NCBI RefSeq assembly: GCF_018129065.1
Contig: NZ_JAAEDM010000013.1
Location: 23,667-87,666, forward strand
Source of the DNA: Neoroseomonas soli
GTDB lineage: Bacteria; Pseudomonadota; Alphaproteobacteria; Acetobacterales; Acetobacteraceae
DNA: 64,000 bases
Direction: 5' to 3'
A program made the translations under genes and the position numbers. The stretch's first letter is position 1; each line of letters opens with the position of its first letter. The notes under the pieces were generated by a model. The model was not told where the DNA came from. It made no database searches and saw only the letters and a list, made by a program, of their open reading frames with translations. This document shows, piece by piece, positions 8,126 to 15,465 of the stretch.

Positions 8126-10432
8126 ATGACCGCCATCCCGAACCTGCCCACGCGCGAACTCCTCGACAAGGCGACCGAGACGACGACGCGCGTGCTGGAT
8201 CAGGTCCGCACGCTGACGGACGTGATGGGTCGGCACGGGGCGGCCCTGCTGCCGCCGGTGCCGGGGGCCTCGGTCGCGCCGGAACTCAGGGACCTGGCCG
8301 CCCGCTTCGCCCGCACCCCGGCGGCGCTGGCCCAGGACGCGCAGGCCTACGCCACCGACGCGGCGCAGCGCTGGCTGCTCTTCTGGGACGTGATGCGCGA
8401 GGCGGGGAACAACTTCGTCGAGCACGAGCGCGCCGGCTGCCCGCCGGTCCTGTTCTTCGACTACGAGACGGTGGTGGACGGCCGCAACCTGGCCCGGCCG
8501 GTCAACTATGCCCTGGTCCGCATCACCCCACCCGAGGGCTACAAGCCGACCGACCCGGCGCTGCGCCCCTTCGTCATCATCGACCCGCGCGCCGGCCACG
8601 GCGCCGGCATCGGCGGCTTCAAGTCCGACAGCCAGGTGGGCGTCGCGCTGCGCCGCGGCCACCCGGTCTATTTCGTCGTCTTCTACCGCGAGCCGGAGAA
8701 GGGGCAGACCATCCTCGACGTGACGGCGGCCGAGGCCACCTTCCTCACCCGCATCGCGCTGGACCACCCCAAGGCGCCGAAGCCGGTCGTGATCGGCAAC
8801 TGCCAGGGCGGCTGGGCGACGATGATGCTCGGCGCCGCGGCACCCGATGCGGTCGGCGCGCTGGTGCTGAACGGGGCGCCGCTCTCCTACTGGGCGGGCG
8901 AGAAGGGGCGCAACCCGATGCGCTACCTGGGCGGCCTCGCGGGCGGCGGCTGGCCGGCCTCGCTGATGGCGGACCTCGGCAACGGCAAGTTCGACGGCGC
9001 CTCGCTGGTGGCGAACTTCGAGAGCCTTTCCCCCGGCAACACCTGGTTCCGCAAGTATTTCGACCTCTATGCCGGCGTGGACACCGAGGCCGACCGCTTC
9101 CTCGAATTCGAGCGCTGGTGGGGCGGCTACTTCCTGATGACGACGGACGAGATCCGCTGGATCGTCGACAACCTCTTCATCGGCAACCGCTTCTCCTCGG
9201 GCCAGATCTCCCAGGGCGGCGGCGAGACCTTCAACATGCGGGAGGTGAAGGCGCCGGTCATCGTCTTCGCCTCCTCCGGCGACAACATCACGCCGGTCGG
9301 GCAGGCGCTGCGCTGGATCGCGGACGTGTATCGCGACGAGCAGGAGATCAAGTCGCTCGGCCAGACCATCGTCTACCTGCTGCACGACCAGATCGGCCAT
9401 CTCGGCATCTTCGTCTCCGGCGCCGTCGCCAAGAAGGAACACACCGAGATCGCGACGACGCTCGAGATGATCGAGGCCGTCGCGCCCGGCCTCTACGAGA
9501 TGAAGATCACCGGCCACGAAGGCTCGGGCAGCAACGAGGAATGGCAGGTCGAGCTGGTCGAGCGGAAGATCGCCGACATCCGCACCCTCTCGGGCGAGGC
9601 GAGCAACGAGGCCTTCCCCGCCGTCGCCAAGATCTCGGAGATGAACCAGCACCTCTATGACGTGCTGGCGTCTCCCGTCGTGCGCCAGTTGGCCACGGAG
9701 GCGAGCGCGGAGGCGCGCCGGCAGGCCAGCCCGATGCGGACGCGGCGCTACATGCTCAGCGACCTCAATCCCTTCATGATGCCGGTGCGCGCCATGGCCG
9801 GGATGGTGCGGCAGCACCGCGCCCCGGCCGCCGCGGAAAACCCCTTCCTGGCGCTGGAGAAGGCCTGGGCCGACGGCGTCGAGAAGAGCATCGACACCTG
9901 GCGCGACATGCGCGACGCCTGGATCGAGACCGCCTTCCACGCGGTCTATGGCGGCCTCGCCGCCGTCGGCGTGACCGGCGACGACGCGGCGGCCGAGGCC
10001 GAGGTCGCGCGCCGCTCCATCGCCGCCGAGCCGGCACAGCTTGCCGATGCGCGCGCGAAGGTCGCCGAGGGCGGGTACGCCGAGGCCGTCATCCGCATGA
10101 TGATCCTGCTCGCGGATGCGCGCGGCGGCGTGCGGCGTTCGCGCCTCGCCCGCTCCAACGCGCTGCTGACGACCGAGGCTCCCTTCGTCGGCATGCCCCC
10201 TTCCGCGCGCCAGGCCATCATCCGCGAGCAGACGGTCATCGTGACCCTGCTGCGGGAGGAGGCGCTCGCCACCCTGCCCAGCCTGCTGCCAGTCGCGGCG
10301 GAGCGCCGCAAGGCGCTCGCCGCGGTCGAGCACGTGGCGGGGCCGGAGGACGAGCTCGGCGACAAGGCGCGCGAGATGCTCGGGCGCATGCGGCAGGCGC
10401 TGGGGCTCGGCCCGAAGGCCGCGGTGGCCTGA
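8126..10432 (+). CDS. DUF3141 protein, PHA-synthase-like alpha/beta hydrolase
   Basis: 768 residues. The middle (~110-450) is an alpha/beta-hydrolase domain related to class I/III PHA synthases: the nucleophile elbow is GNCQGGW with Cys226 in place of the usual Ser, and candidate triad partners are Asp386 (SSGDNITP) and His425 (QIGHLGIF). A long N-terminal helical region resembles the PhaC N-domain; residues ~560-768 form an Ala-rich helical tail of unknown role, ending in a region rich in Arg/Glu. The start has GGGAGAG upstream, 52 nt after ackA. DUF3141 genes commonly sit with phosphotransacylase/AckA/FabI genes. Polymer synthesis, transesterification or acyl-CoA scavenging are all possible. 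Confidence 0.8.
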   Translation: MTAIPNLPTRELLDKATETTTRVLDQVRTLTDVMGRHGAALLPPVPGASVAPELRDLAARFARTPAALAQDAQAYATDAAQRWLLFWDVMREAGNNFVEHERAGCPPVLFFDYETVVDGRNLARPVNYALVRITPPEGYKPTDPALRPFVIIDPRAGHGAGIGGFKSDSQVGVALRRGHPVYFVVFYREPEKGQTILDVTAAEATFLTRIALDHPKAPKPVVIGNCQGGWATMMLGAAAPDAVGALVLNGAPLSYWAGEKGRNPMRYLGGLAGGGWPASLMADLGNGKFDGASLVANFESLSPGNTWFRKYFDLYAGVDTEADRFLEFERWWGGYFLMTTDEIRWIVDNLFIGNRFSSGQISQGGGETFNMREVKAPVIVFASSGDNITPVGQALRWIADVYRDEQEIKSLGQTIVYLLHDQIGHLGIFVSGAVAKKEHTEIATTLEMIEAVAPGLYEMKITGHEGSGSNEEWQVELVERKIADIRTLSGEASNEAFPAVAKISEMNQHLYDVLASPVVRQLATEASAEARRQASPMRTRRYMLSDLNPFMMPVRAMAGMVRQHRAPAAAENPFLALEKAWADGVEKSIDTWRDMRDAWIETAFHAVYGGLAAVGVTGDDAAAEAEVARRSIAAEPAQLADARAKVAEGGYAEAVIRMMILLADARGGVRRSRLARSNALLTTEAPFVGMPPSARQAIIREQTVIVTLLREEALATLPSLLPVAAERRKALAAVEHVAGPEDELGDKAREMLGRMRQALGLGPKAAVA

Positions 10433-10503
10433 CGCGACGCGGGGCTTCCCAGCGGCGCCCCCACCGGGTCTAGGATGCGGCCGGAACACCTCCGACGAGG
10501 CCC

Positions 10504-11424
10504 ATGGCCGCTCCGGCCGATATCACTGACGACGTGCTGGACCTCGCCTTCCGCGAGGCCCGACCCATGGCTGCGCTCGCCAGTGCCGAGCGGTATCTCA
10601 TCGCCCGCCGCGGCGGCCCGCCGCGCGTGCCGGCTGCCGTGATCCAGGCCCTGGAGGATCTCGCGGGTGGGCGGCCCGCGCCCTCCCCCGTCACCCGCGC
10701 CGCGCTCGCCATCGCGGATATCGTCGAGCGCCATGGCGCCGCCTTCCCGCCCGGCGCCGAGCCCGCCTATCACGACCGGCACCACCAGGCCGAAGCCGTT
10801 CTCGCCATGGGCTGGCTCGCCGGGGCGGCGCGCAGGCTCGGCCTGCTCTCCCATGAGGAGGCGGAGGTCGCCGTCGCCGCCATGGCCGCGCACGACCTTC
10901 TGCATGACGGGCAGCCGCATGCCGAGCGTGGACTGCTCGAGCGCCGCTCGGCCGAGGCCGCCGCCGCCATCGCCGCGCAACACGGCGTGGCGCCGGAGAT
11001 GATCGCGGCGCTGCGTCGCACCATCCTTGCCACGACCTGGCCCTGGGTCGAGTCGGAGGCGCCCGACCTGCTCTGTCGCCTGGCGCGCGAGGCGGACCTC
11101 TTCGGCAGTTCCCTGCCCACCCTTGGCATGCGGTTGAGCCGGCTGCTGGCGCTGGAACTCGCCACCGCGGGGCAGCCCGCCGCGGAGACGGTGGCCGGCC
11201 ACGCTGCACGGCTCGCGCTGCTGCGGCTGCTGCCGCCGCCGACACCGGCGGCGCGCGTCCTGGGGCTGGAAGCTGCGCGGGCAGCGCAGATCGCCGCCTA
11301 CGGCGCCACCGCGGCGCGGTTGCGGATCGAACCGCCGACGCCGGATGCCGGTGCCGCGGCGCTCGACACCATGGATGCGGGCGACGCCGAGGCGTTGCTC
11401 GCCTGGGCAGGGACGGCCAAGTGA
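10504..11424 (+). CDS. HD-domain phosphodiesterase, class I PDE-like signature
   Basis: 306 residues. The core carries YHDRHHQAEAV (His90, His94) and, 36 residues on, AAHDLLHDG (His130-Asp131, His134), then an Asp in READLFG near residue 198. The spacing YHx3Hx3-4V ... HDx2HxG resembles the metal-binding signature of class I cyclic-nucleotide phosphodiesterases rather than HD-GYP or RelA/SpoT enzymes. Its TGA overlaps the GTG of a nucleotide cyclase gene (GTGA), so the two are made together; that context is the main reason for predicting cAMP/cGMP breakdown. No membrane segment is seen. Function as a phosphodiesterase is inference; metal-dependent hydrolysis is well supported. Confidence 0.7.
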   Translation: MAAPADITDDVLDLAFREARPMAALASAERYLIARRGGPPRVPAAVIQALEDLAGGRPAPSPVTRAALAIADIVERHGAAFPPGAEPAYHDRHHQAEAVLAMGWLAGAARRLGLLSHEEAEVAVAAMAAHDLLHDGQPHAERGLLERRSAEAAAAIAAQHGVAPEMIAALRRTILATTWPWVESEAPDLLCRLAREADLFGSSLPTLGMRLSRLLALELATAGQPAAETVAGHAARLALLRLLPPPTPAARVLGLEAARAAQIAAYGATAARLRIEPPTPDAGAAALDTMDAGDAEALLAWAGTAK

Positions 11425-12644
11425 GTGGATCGGCACGCGGCCCGGGGCTGTTCCTCGTCTTCACCGCGGTTCTGGGGGTGGCGGCTGCGCTGCTGCTCGG
11501 CGCCGTGGCAATCACTGCCCTGGCCTCGCCGGCGGGGCTGCCGCTGACGGCCCTGCTGCTCGCGGTGCTCGGCGTGCTCGTCGGGCTGGGCGGCGCCGCG
11601 CTGGTGGCGCAACGCCTCTCCGGCGGCCTGCGCGCGCTGACGCGGGAGGTGGAGGCAATCCGGCGGCTCGACCTCGACCACCCGCCTCCGGCGGTGGGCG
11701 GTGCGGCGGAAGTGCATGCGCTCGGCGACGCGCTGGGCGGCACCAAGGGCGCGCTGCGGCTGTTCAGCGTCTATGTGCCGCGCGACCTGGTGCGCAAGCT
11801 GATGGCCGAGGGCGCGGAGGCGAAGCTCGGCGGCGAGCGGCGGCGCCTGACGGTGATGTTCAGCGACGTGCAGGGCTTCACCACCATCGCCGAGCGCATG
11901 GACCCGGAGGAGTTGATGCACCTCACCTCCACCTATTTCCAGGCGCTGACGGACGATCTGCTCGAGCACCACGCGACCATCGACAAGTATATCGGCGACG
12001 CGGTGATGGCGATCTGGAACGCGCCGAAACGCGACCTGACGCACGCCATGCATGGCTGCCACGCCGCGCTGCACGCGCGCCACCTGACACTGCGGCTGGA
12101 GGAAGACTTCGCCGCGCGCGGCTGGCCGCGGCTGCATACACGCTTCGGGCTGCACAGCGGCGAAGCCGTTGTCGGCAATGTCGGCTCCTCCGACCGCATG
12201 GCGTACACTGCGATCGGGTCGATGGTGAACATCGCCTCGCGGCTCGAGGGCATGAACAAGATGTACGGCACGCAGATCCTGGTTTCGGAGCAGACCAGGA
12301 TCGGCGCCGGCAATGCCTTCGTCTTCCGCCCGGTGGACGTGGTGCTGGCGAAGGGCTCGCAGGACCCGCTGGAAGTGCACGAACTGGTCGGGCTGGCGAT
12401 CGCCCCCGACCCGAAGGATGCGCCGCTGCTGGCCGACCCGGCGCTGGTCGCGCGGCTGCCCGCCTGGCGGGAGGCGATCCGCCTGTTCCGCGCCGGGCAG
12501 TTCGATCGCGCGTCGGAGGCGCTGCGCGAGGCCGGCGACCCCGTGAAGGACTCGCTCGTCGCGGCCTACGCCGCGCGGCTCGCGCGCTTCCCCGAAGGGC
12601 CGCCGCCGGGCTGGTCCCCCGTGACGCGACTGGACAGCAAGTAG
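11421..12644 (+). CDS. Membrane-anchored class III adenylate/guanylate cyclase
   Basis: 407 residues: two membrane helices (about 9-32 and 40-63), a HAMP-like linker, a catalytic domain (~140-315) and a helical C-terminal tail. Catalytic residues are complete: metal Asp149 (MFSDVQGF) and Asp193 (IGDAVMA), purine-reading Lys189 and Thr263 (AYTAIG), and transition-state Asn270 and Arg274 (VNIASR). The Lys/Thr pair is typical of class IIIb/c cyclases that use ATP, so cAMP is the most likely product. The periplasmic loop between the helices is only ~7 residues, so a signal would probably reach the enzyme in the membrane or cytoplasm. It starts by GTGA overlap with the HD phosphodiesterase gene; the patatin gene follows 7 nt downstream. 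Confidence 0.88.
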   Translation: MSGSARGPGLFLVFTAVLGVAAALLLGAVAITALASPAGLPLTALLLAVLGVLVGLGGAALVAQRLSGGLRALTREVEAIRRLDLDHPPPAVGGAAEVHALGDALGGTKGALRLFSVYVPRDLVRKLMAEGAEAKLGGERRRLTVMFSDVQGFTTIAERMDPEELMHLTSTYFQALTDDLLEHHATIDKYIGDAVMAIWNAPKRDLTHAMHGCHAALHARHLTLRLEEDFAARGWPRLHTRFGLHSGEAVVGNVGSSDRMAYTAIGSMVNIASRLEGMNKMYGTQILVSEQTRIGAGNAFVFRPVDVVLAKGSQDPLEVHELVGLAIAPDPKDAPLLADPALVARLPAWREAIRLFRAGQFDRASEALREAGDPVKDSLVAAYAARLARFPEGPPPGWSPVTRLDSK

Positions 12645-12651
12645 GACCCGC

Positions 12652-13674
12652 ATGGCGAAGGGCAACCGCAGGAAGATCAAGCTCGCGCTGCAGGGCGGCG
12701 GCTCGCACGGGGCCTTCACCTGGGGGGTGCTCGACCGCCTGCTGGCCGATGACCGGCTGGAGGTCGAGGCGCTCGTCGGCACCAGCGCCGGCGCGATGAA
12801 TGCGGCGATCGTCGCCGACGGGATGATCGCCGGCGGGCCTGCCGCGGCCCGGCGGATGCTCGACGCCTTCTGGGAAGGCGTGGCGGACACCTTCACCATG
12901 TCCCCGGTGCAGCCGACGCCGTTCGACCTGATGTTCAGCCCGGGCAATATGGATTTCTCGCCGGCCTGGCGCGTCGCTGACGTGCTGCAGCGGCAGTTCT
13001 CGCCCTATGAGCTGAACCCGACGAACCTGAACCCGCTGCTCGACCTGATTGGGCGCGTGGTGGATTTCACGCGGCTGCGCAGCGCGCCGGGTCCTTCGCT
13101 TTTCGTCTGCGCGACCAACGTGCTGACAGGGCGCCTGCGCGTCTTCGAGCGGAGCGAGATGAGCGCCGCCGCCGTCATGGCCTCCGCCTGCGTGCCGCTG
13201 CTGCACCACGCCGTCGAGGTGGAAGGCCAGCACTACTGGGACGGCGGCTATTGCGGCAATCCGCCGATCTTCCCGGTGATCTACATGGGCGGCACGCCGG
13301 ATATCGTCATCGTCCAGCTCAACCCGATCAACATCCCGGAGGTGCCGCGCGACATCCGTTCCATCGTCGATCGGATGAACACGCTGGCGTTCAATTCCTC
13401 GCTGATGCGCGAGATGCGCATGATCCGCTTCGTGACCGACCTGATCGACCAGGGACAATTGCCGAAGGAGAAGCACCTGCGCTGCTTCATCCACACCATC
13501 GACGCGGAGGTGGAACTGGCGGCGCTCAACGCCTCCTCGAAGCTGAACGCAAGCCGCGGCTTCCTGCGCCACCTGCGCGCGCTGGGCGTGGAGCGAGCGG
13601 AGCACTTCCTCGCCACGCATTTCGATGCCATCGGCGAGAGGTCGTCCACCGACATCGTCGGCAAGTTCCTGTAG
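12652..13674 (+). CDS. Patatin-like phospholipase
   Basis: 340 residues. The oxyanion loop GGGSHGA (15-21), nucleophile motif GTSAG (Ser45) and the dyad Asp197 in DGGY are all present, giving a complete Ser-Asp phospholipase/acylhydrolase. No signal peptide or membrane helix is visible, so it should act on the inner membrane face or on cytoplasmic lipid/acyl-ester substrates. It begins 7 nt after the cyclase gene, implying one transcript with the phosphodiesterase and cyclase. Patatins of this type are common in alphaproteobacteria, often near polyhydroxyalkanoate genes, and the DUF3141 operon lies just upstream; a link to cyclic-nucleotide signalling rests on gene order only. Confidence 0.87.
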   Translation: MAKGNRRKIKLALQGGGSHGAFTWGVLDRLLADDRLEVEALVGTSAGAMNAAIVADGMIAGGPAAARRMLDAFWEGVADTFTMSPVQPTPFDLMFSPGNMDFSPAWRVADVLQRQFSPYELNPTNLNPLLDLIGRVVDFTRLRSAPGPSLFVCATNVLTGRLRVFERSEMSAAAVMASACVPLLHHAVEVEGQHYWDGGYCGNPPIFPVIYMGGTPDIVIVQLNPINIPEVPRDIRSIVDRMNTLAFNSSLMREMRMIRFVTDLIDQGQLPKEKHLRCFIHTIDAEVELAALNASSKLNASRGFLRHLRALGVERAEHFLATHFDAIGERSSTDIVGKFL

Positions 13675-13736
13675 CGGCCAGCGCAGCCTTCATTCGCGCC
13701 GACGGGAGCCGGCGACGACCCTGGCGGCGATCGCCT

Positions 13737-14405
13737 TCAGGGCCCGGCCTTACCCCCGGCGGCGAGAAGGGCGAGCACCTCCTCGTCCTCGAGCTGGTGG
13801 AAATCGCCGTAGCAGCCGCCGATGCCGAAGGGGATGTCGGAGACCTCGGCGCAGACGACGCGGTCGGCCTCGGACGAGATCGCATCGATGCTCTCCCGCG
13901 GCGCGACCGGCACGGCGAGGACCAGCGGCGTCGCGCCCTGTGCCCGCAGCGCGCGCAGCGCCGCGCGGGCCGAAGCGCCCGTGGCCAGCCCGTCATCCAC
14001 CAGGATGGCGGCGCGGCCGCGCGGGTCGGGACGCTCGCGGCCGCGCAGATAGATCGCTTGCCGGCGGGCGAGTTCACGCGCCTGCTCGGCCTGCACGCGC
14101 GCCATGTCGGTCTGCGTCAGGCCGCAGGCGGCGACGATGTCGGGGTTCAGCACCGGCTCCGTAGCACCTTCCGCCAGTGCGCCGAAGGCGAGCTCGGCAT
14201 GCCAGGGCACGCCGAGCTTGCGGACCAGGAAGGGTTCCAGCGGCGCGCCGAGGGCTGCGGCGATCGGCGCCGCGACGGCCGCGCCGCCGCGCAGCAACGC
14301 ATAGACGATGGGCTGTTCCAGCCCCAGCGCGCGGAGCAGAGGCACCAGCTGCTCCCCGGCCCCCTGCCGGTCGCGGAACATCGCATCGCCCCAGCGCCTG
14401 GCCAT
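13737..14405 (-). CDS. Type I phosphoribosyltransferase family protein
   Basis: 222 residues. The PRPP-binding loop ILVDDGLATGAS (around residue 145) is intact, preceded by a core beginning LLRGGAAVA and VRKLGVPWHAELAFGA. This group of orphan phosphoribosyltransferases (sometimes fused to dienelactone-hydrolase-like domains) has no settled substrate. I use the ATG giving MARRWGDAMF; the frame stays open further upstream without domain content. It ends tail-to-tail 62 nt from the patatin gene and begins 4 nt after the korB stop, so it is the last gene of the korA-korB unit. Confidence 0.8.
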   Translation of the reverse strand: MARRWGDAMFRDRQGAGEQLVPLLRALGLEQPIVYALLRGGAAVAAPIAAALGAPLEPFLVRKLGVPWHAELAFGALAEGATEPVLNPDIVAACGLTQTDMARVQAEQARELARRQAIYLRGRERPDPRGRAAILVDDGLATGASARAALRALRAQGATPLVLAVPVAPRESIDAISSEADRVVCAEVSDIPFGIGGCYGDFHQLEDEEVLALLAAGGKAGP

Positions 14406-14409
14406 GCGC

Positions 14410-15465
14410 TCACCGCAATGAGGCGTTGACCCGCTCCAGTGCCTCGGCGCCCGGGCAGAGCTCCGCATCGCCCAGCGCATTGAGCGGCGCCGGGACCGTG
14501 CCGAGGTTCTCGTGCAGCGCGGTCGGGTTGGGGTCCACGAAGATCAGGCCGGTCAGGATCTCGCCCGCCGCCTTGCGGTCCATGATCTGGTGCATGGCGG
14601 AAGCGCGGTCGGTCGGGTCATGGTCCGCATGCATCTTGCGCAGGCGAAGCACGGACCCGTCGTGCTGCATCACCTCCGTCATCTCGCCCGGCGCGTAGGA
14701 GGCGGTGATCTCCTGCCGCGGCAGCATGATGTCGAGCCGGTTCAGCGCGTCGTTGTGCTCGCGCACGTAGTCGTAGGACTTGGTGCTGCCGGGATGGTTG
14801 TTGAACGCCACGCAGGGGCTGATGACATCGAGGAACGCGGCGCCCTCATGCAGCAGCGCGGCCTCGATCAGCGGCACGAGCTGATCCTTGTCGCCCGAGA
14901 AGGAGCGCGCGACGAAGGTGGCGCCGAGCTGCACCGCGATGGCGGCGAGGTCGATCGGCTGGTCGGTGTTGACCGTGCCCTTCTTCGCCACCGAGCCGAG
15001 GTCGGAGGTCGCGGAGAACTGCCCCTTGGTCAGCCCGTACACGCCGTTGTTCTCAACGATGTAGGTCATGTTCACGCCGCGGCGGATGCTGTGCGCGAAC
15101 TGGCCGAAGCCAATCGAGGCGCTGTCGCCGTCGCCCGAGACGCCGAGATAGATCAGCTCCCGGTTCGCCAGATAGGCACCCGTCAGCACCGACGGCATGC
15201 GCCCGTGCACGGAATTGAATCCGTGTGCCGCGCCGAGGAAGTAGGTCGGCGTCTTGGATGAGCACCCGATGCCCGACAGCTTCGCCACGCGATGCGGCGG
15301 GATGGCGAGGTTGAAGCAGGCCTGGATGATCGCCGCGCTGATCGAATCATGCCCACAGCCGGCGCAGAGCGTGCTGATTGCGCCTTCGTAGTCGCGCCGC
15401 GTCAGCCCGATCGCGTTGGTCGGCAGCTTCGGGTGGTGGAGCTTCGGCTTCGGCAGGTAGCTCAT
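14410..15465 (-). CDS. korB: 2-oxoacid:ferredoxin oxidoreductase beta subunit
   Basis: 351 residues. This subunit binds thiamin diphosphate and a 4Fe-4S cluster: Cys34 and Cys37 (CAGCGHD), Cys68 (GIGCSSK) and a later Cys in ISPCVAF match the cluster ligands of two-subunit 2-oxoacid:ferredoxin oxidoreductases. The ThDP motif GDGDSASIG...NN lies near residue 110. With KorA it oxidatively decarboxylates a 2-oxoacid (2-oxoglutarate, pyruvate or a branched-chain analogue) to acyl-CoA, reducing ferredoxin. Its ATG overlaps the korA stop by 4 nt. Family naming as 2-oxoglutarate-type follows the subunit organisation; the substrate is not certain. Confidence 0.88.
   Translation of the reverse strand: MSYLPKPKLHHPKLPTNAIGLTRRDYEGAISTLCAGCGHDSISAAIIQACFNLAIPPHRVAKLSGIGCSSKTPTYFLGAAHGFNSVHGRMPSVLTGAYLANRELIYLGVSGDGDSASIGFGQFAHSIRRGVNMTYIVENNGVYGLTKGQFSATSDLGSVAKKGTVNTDQPIDLAAIAVQLGATFVARSFSGDKDQLVPLIEAALLHEGAAFLDVISPCVAFNNHPGSTKSYDYVREHNDALNRLDIMLPRQEITASYAPGEMTEVMQHDGSVLRLRKMHADHDPTDRASAMHQIMDRKAAGEILTGLIFVDPNPTALHENLGTVPAPLNALGDAELCPGAEALERVNASLR

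Noticed and set aside
7853..10489. Minus-strand frame of almost 880 codons opposite ackA and the DUF3141 gene
   Set aside because: Antisense shadow rich in Arg, Gly and Asp; the plus-strand genes have complete active-site motifs.
10504..13674. Calling the cyclase-patatin cluster a defence (CBASS or Pycsar) system outright
   Set aside because: No CD-NTase, no TIR or membrane effector with a cyclic-nucleotide-binding domain and no other defence genes are seen; the cyclase has the normal ATP-reading Lys/Thr pair. Kept only as a signalling hypothesis.
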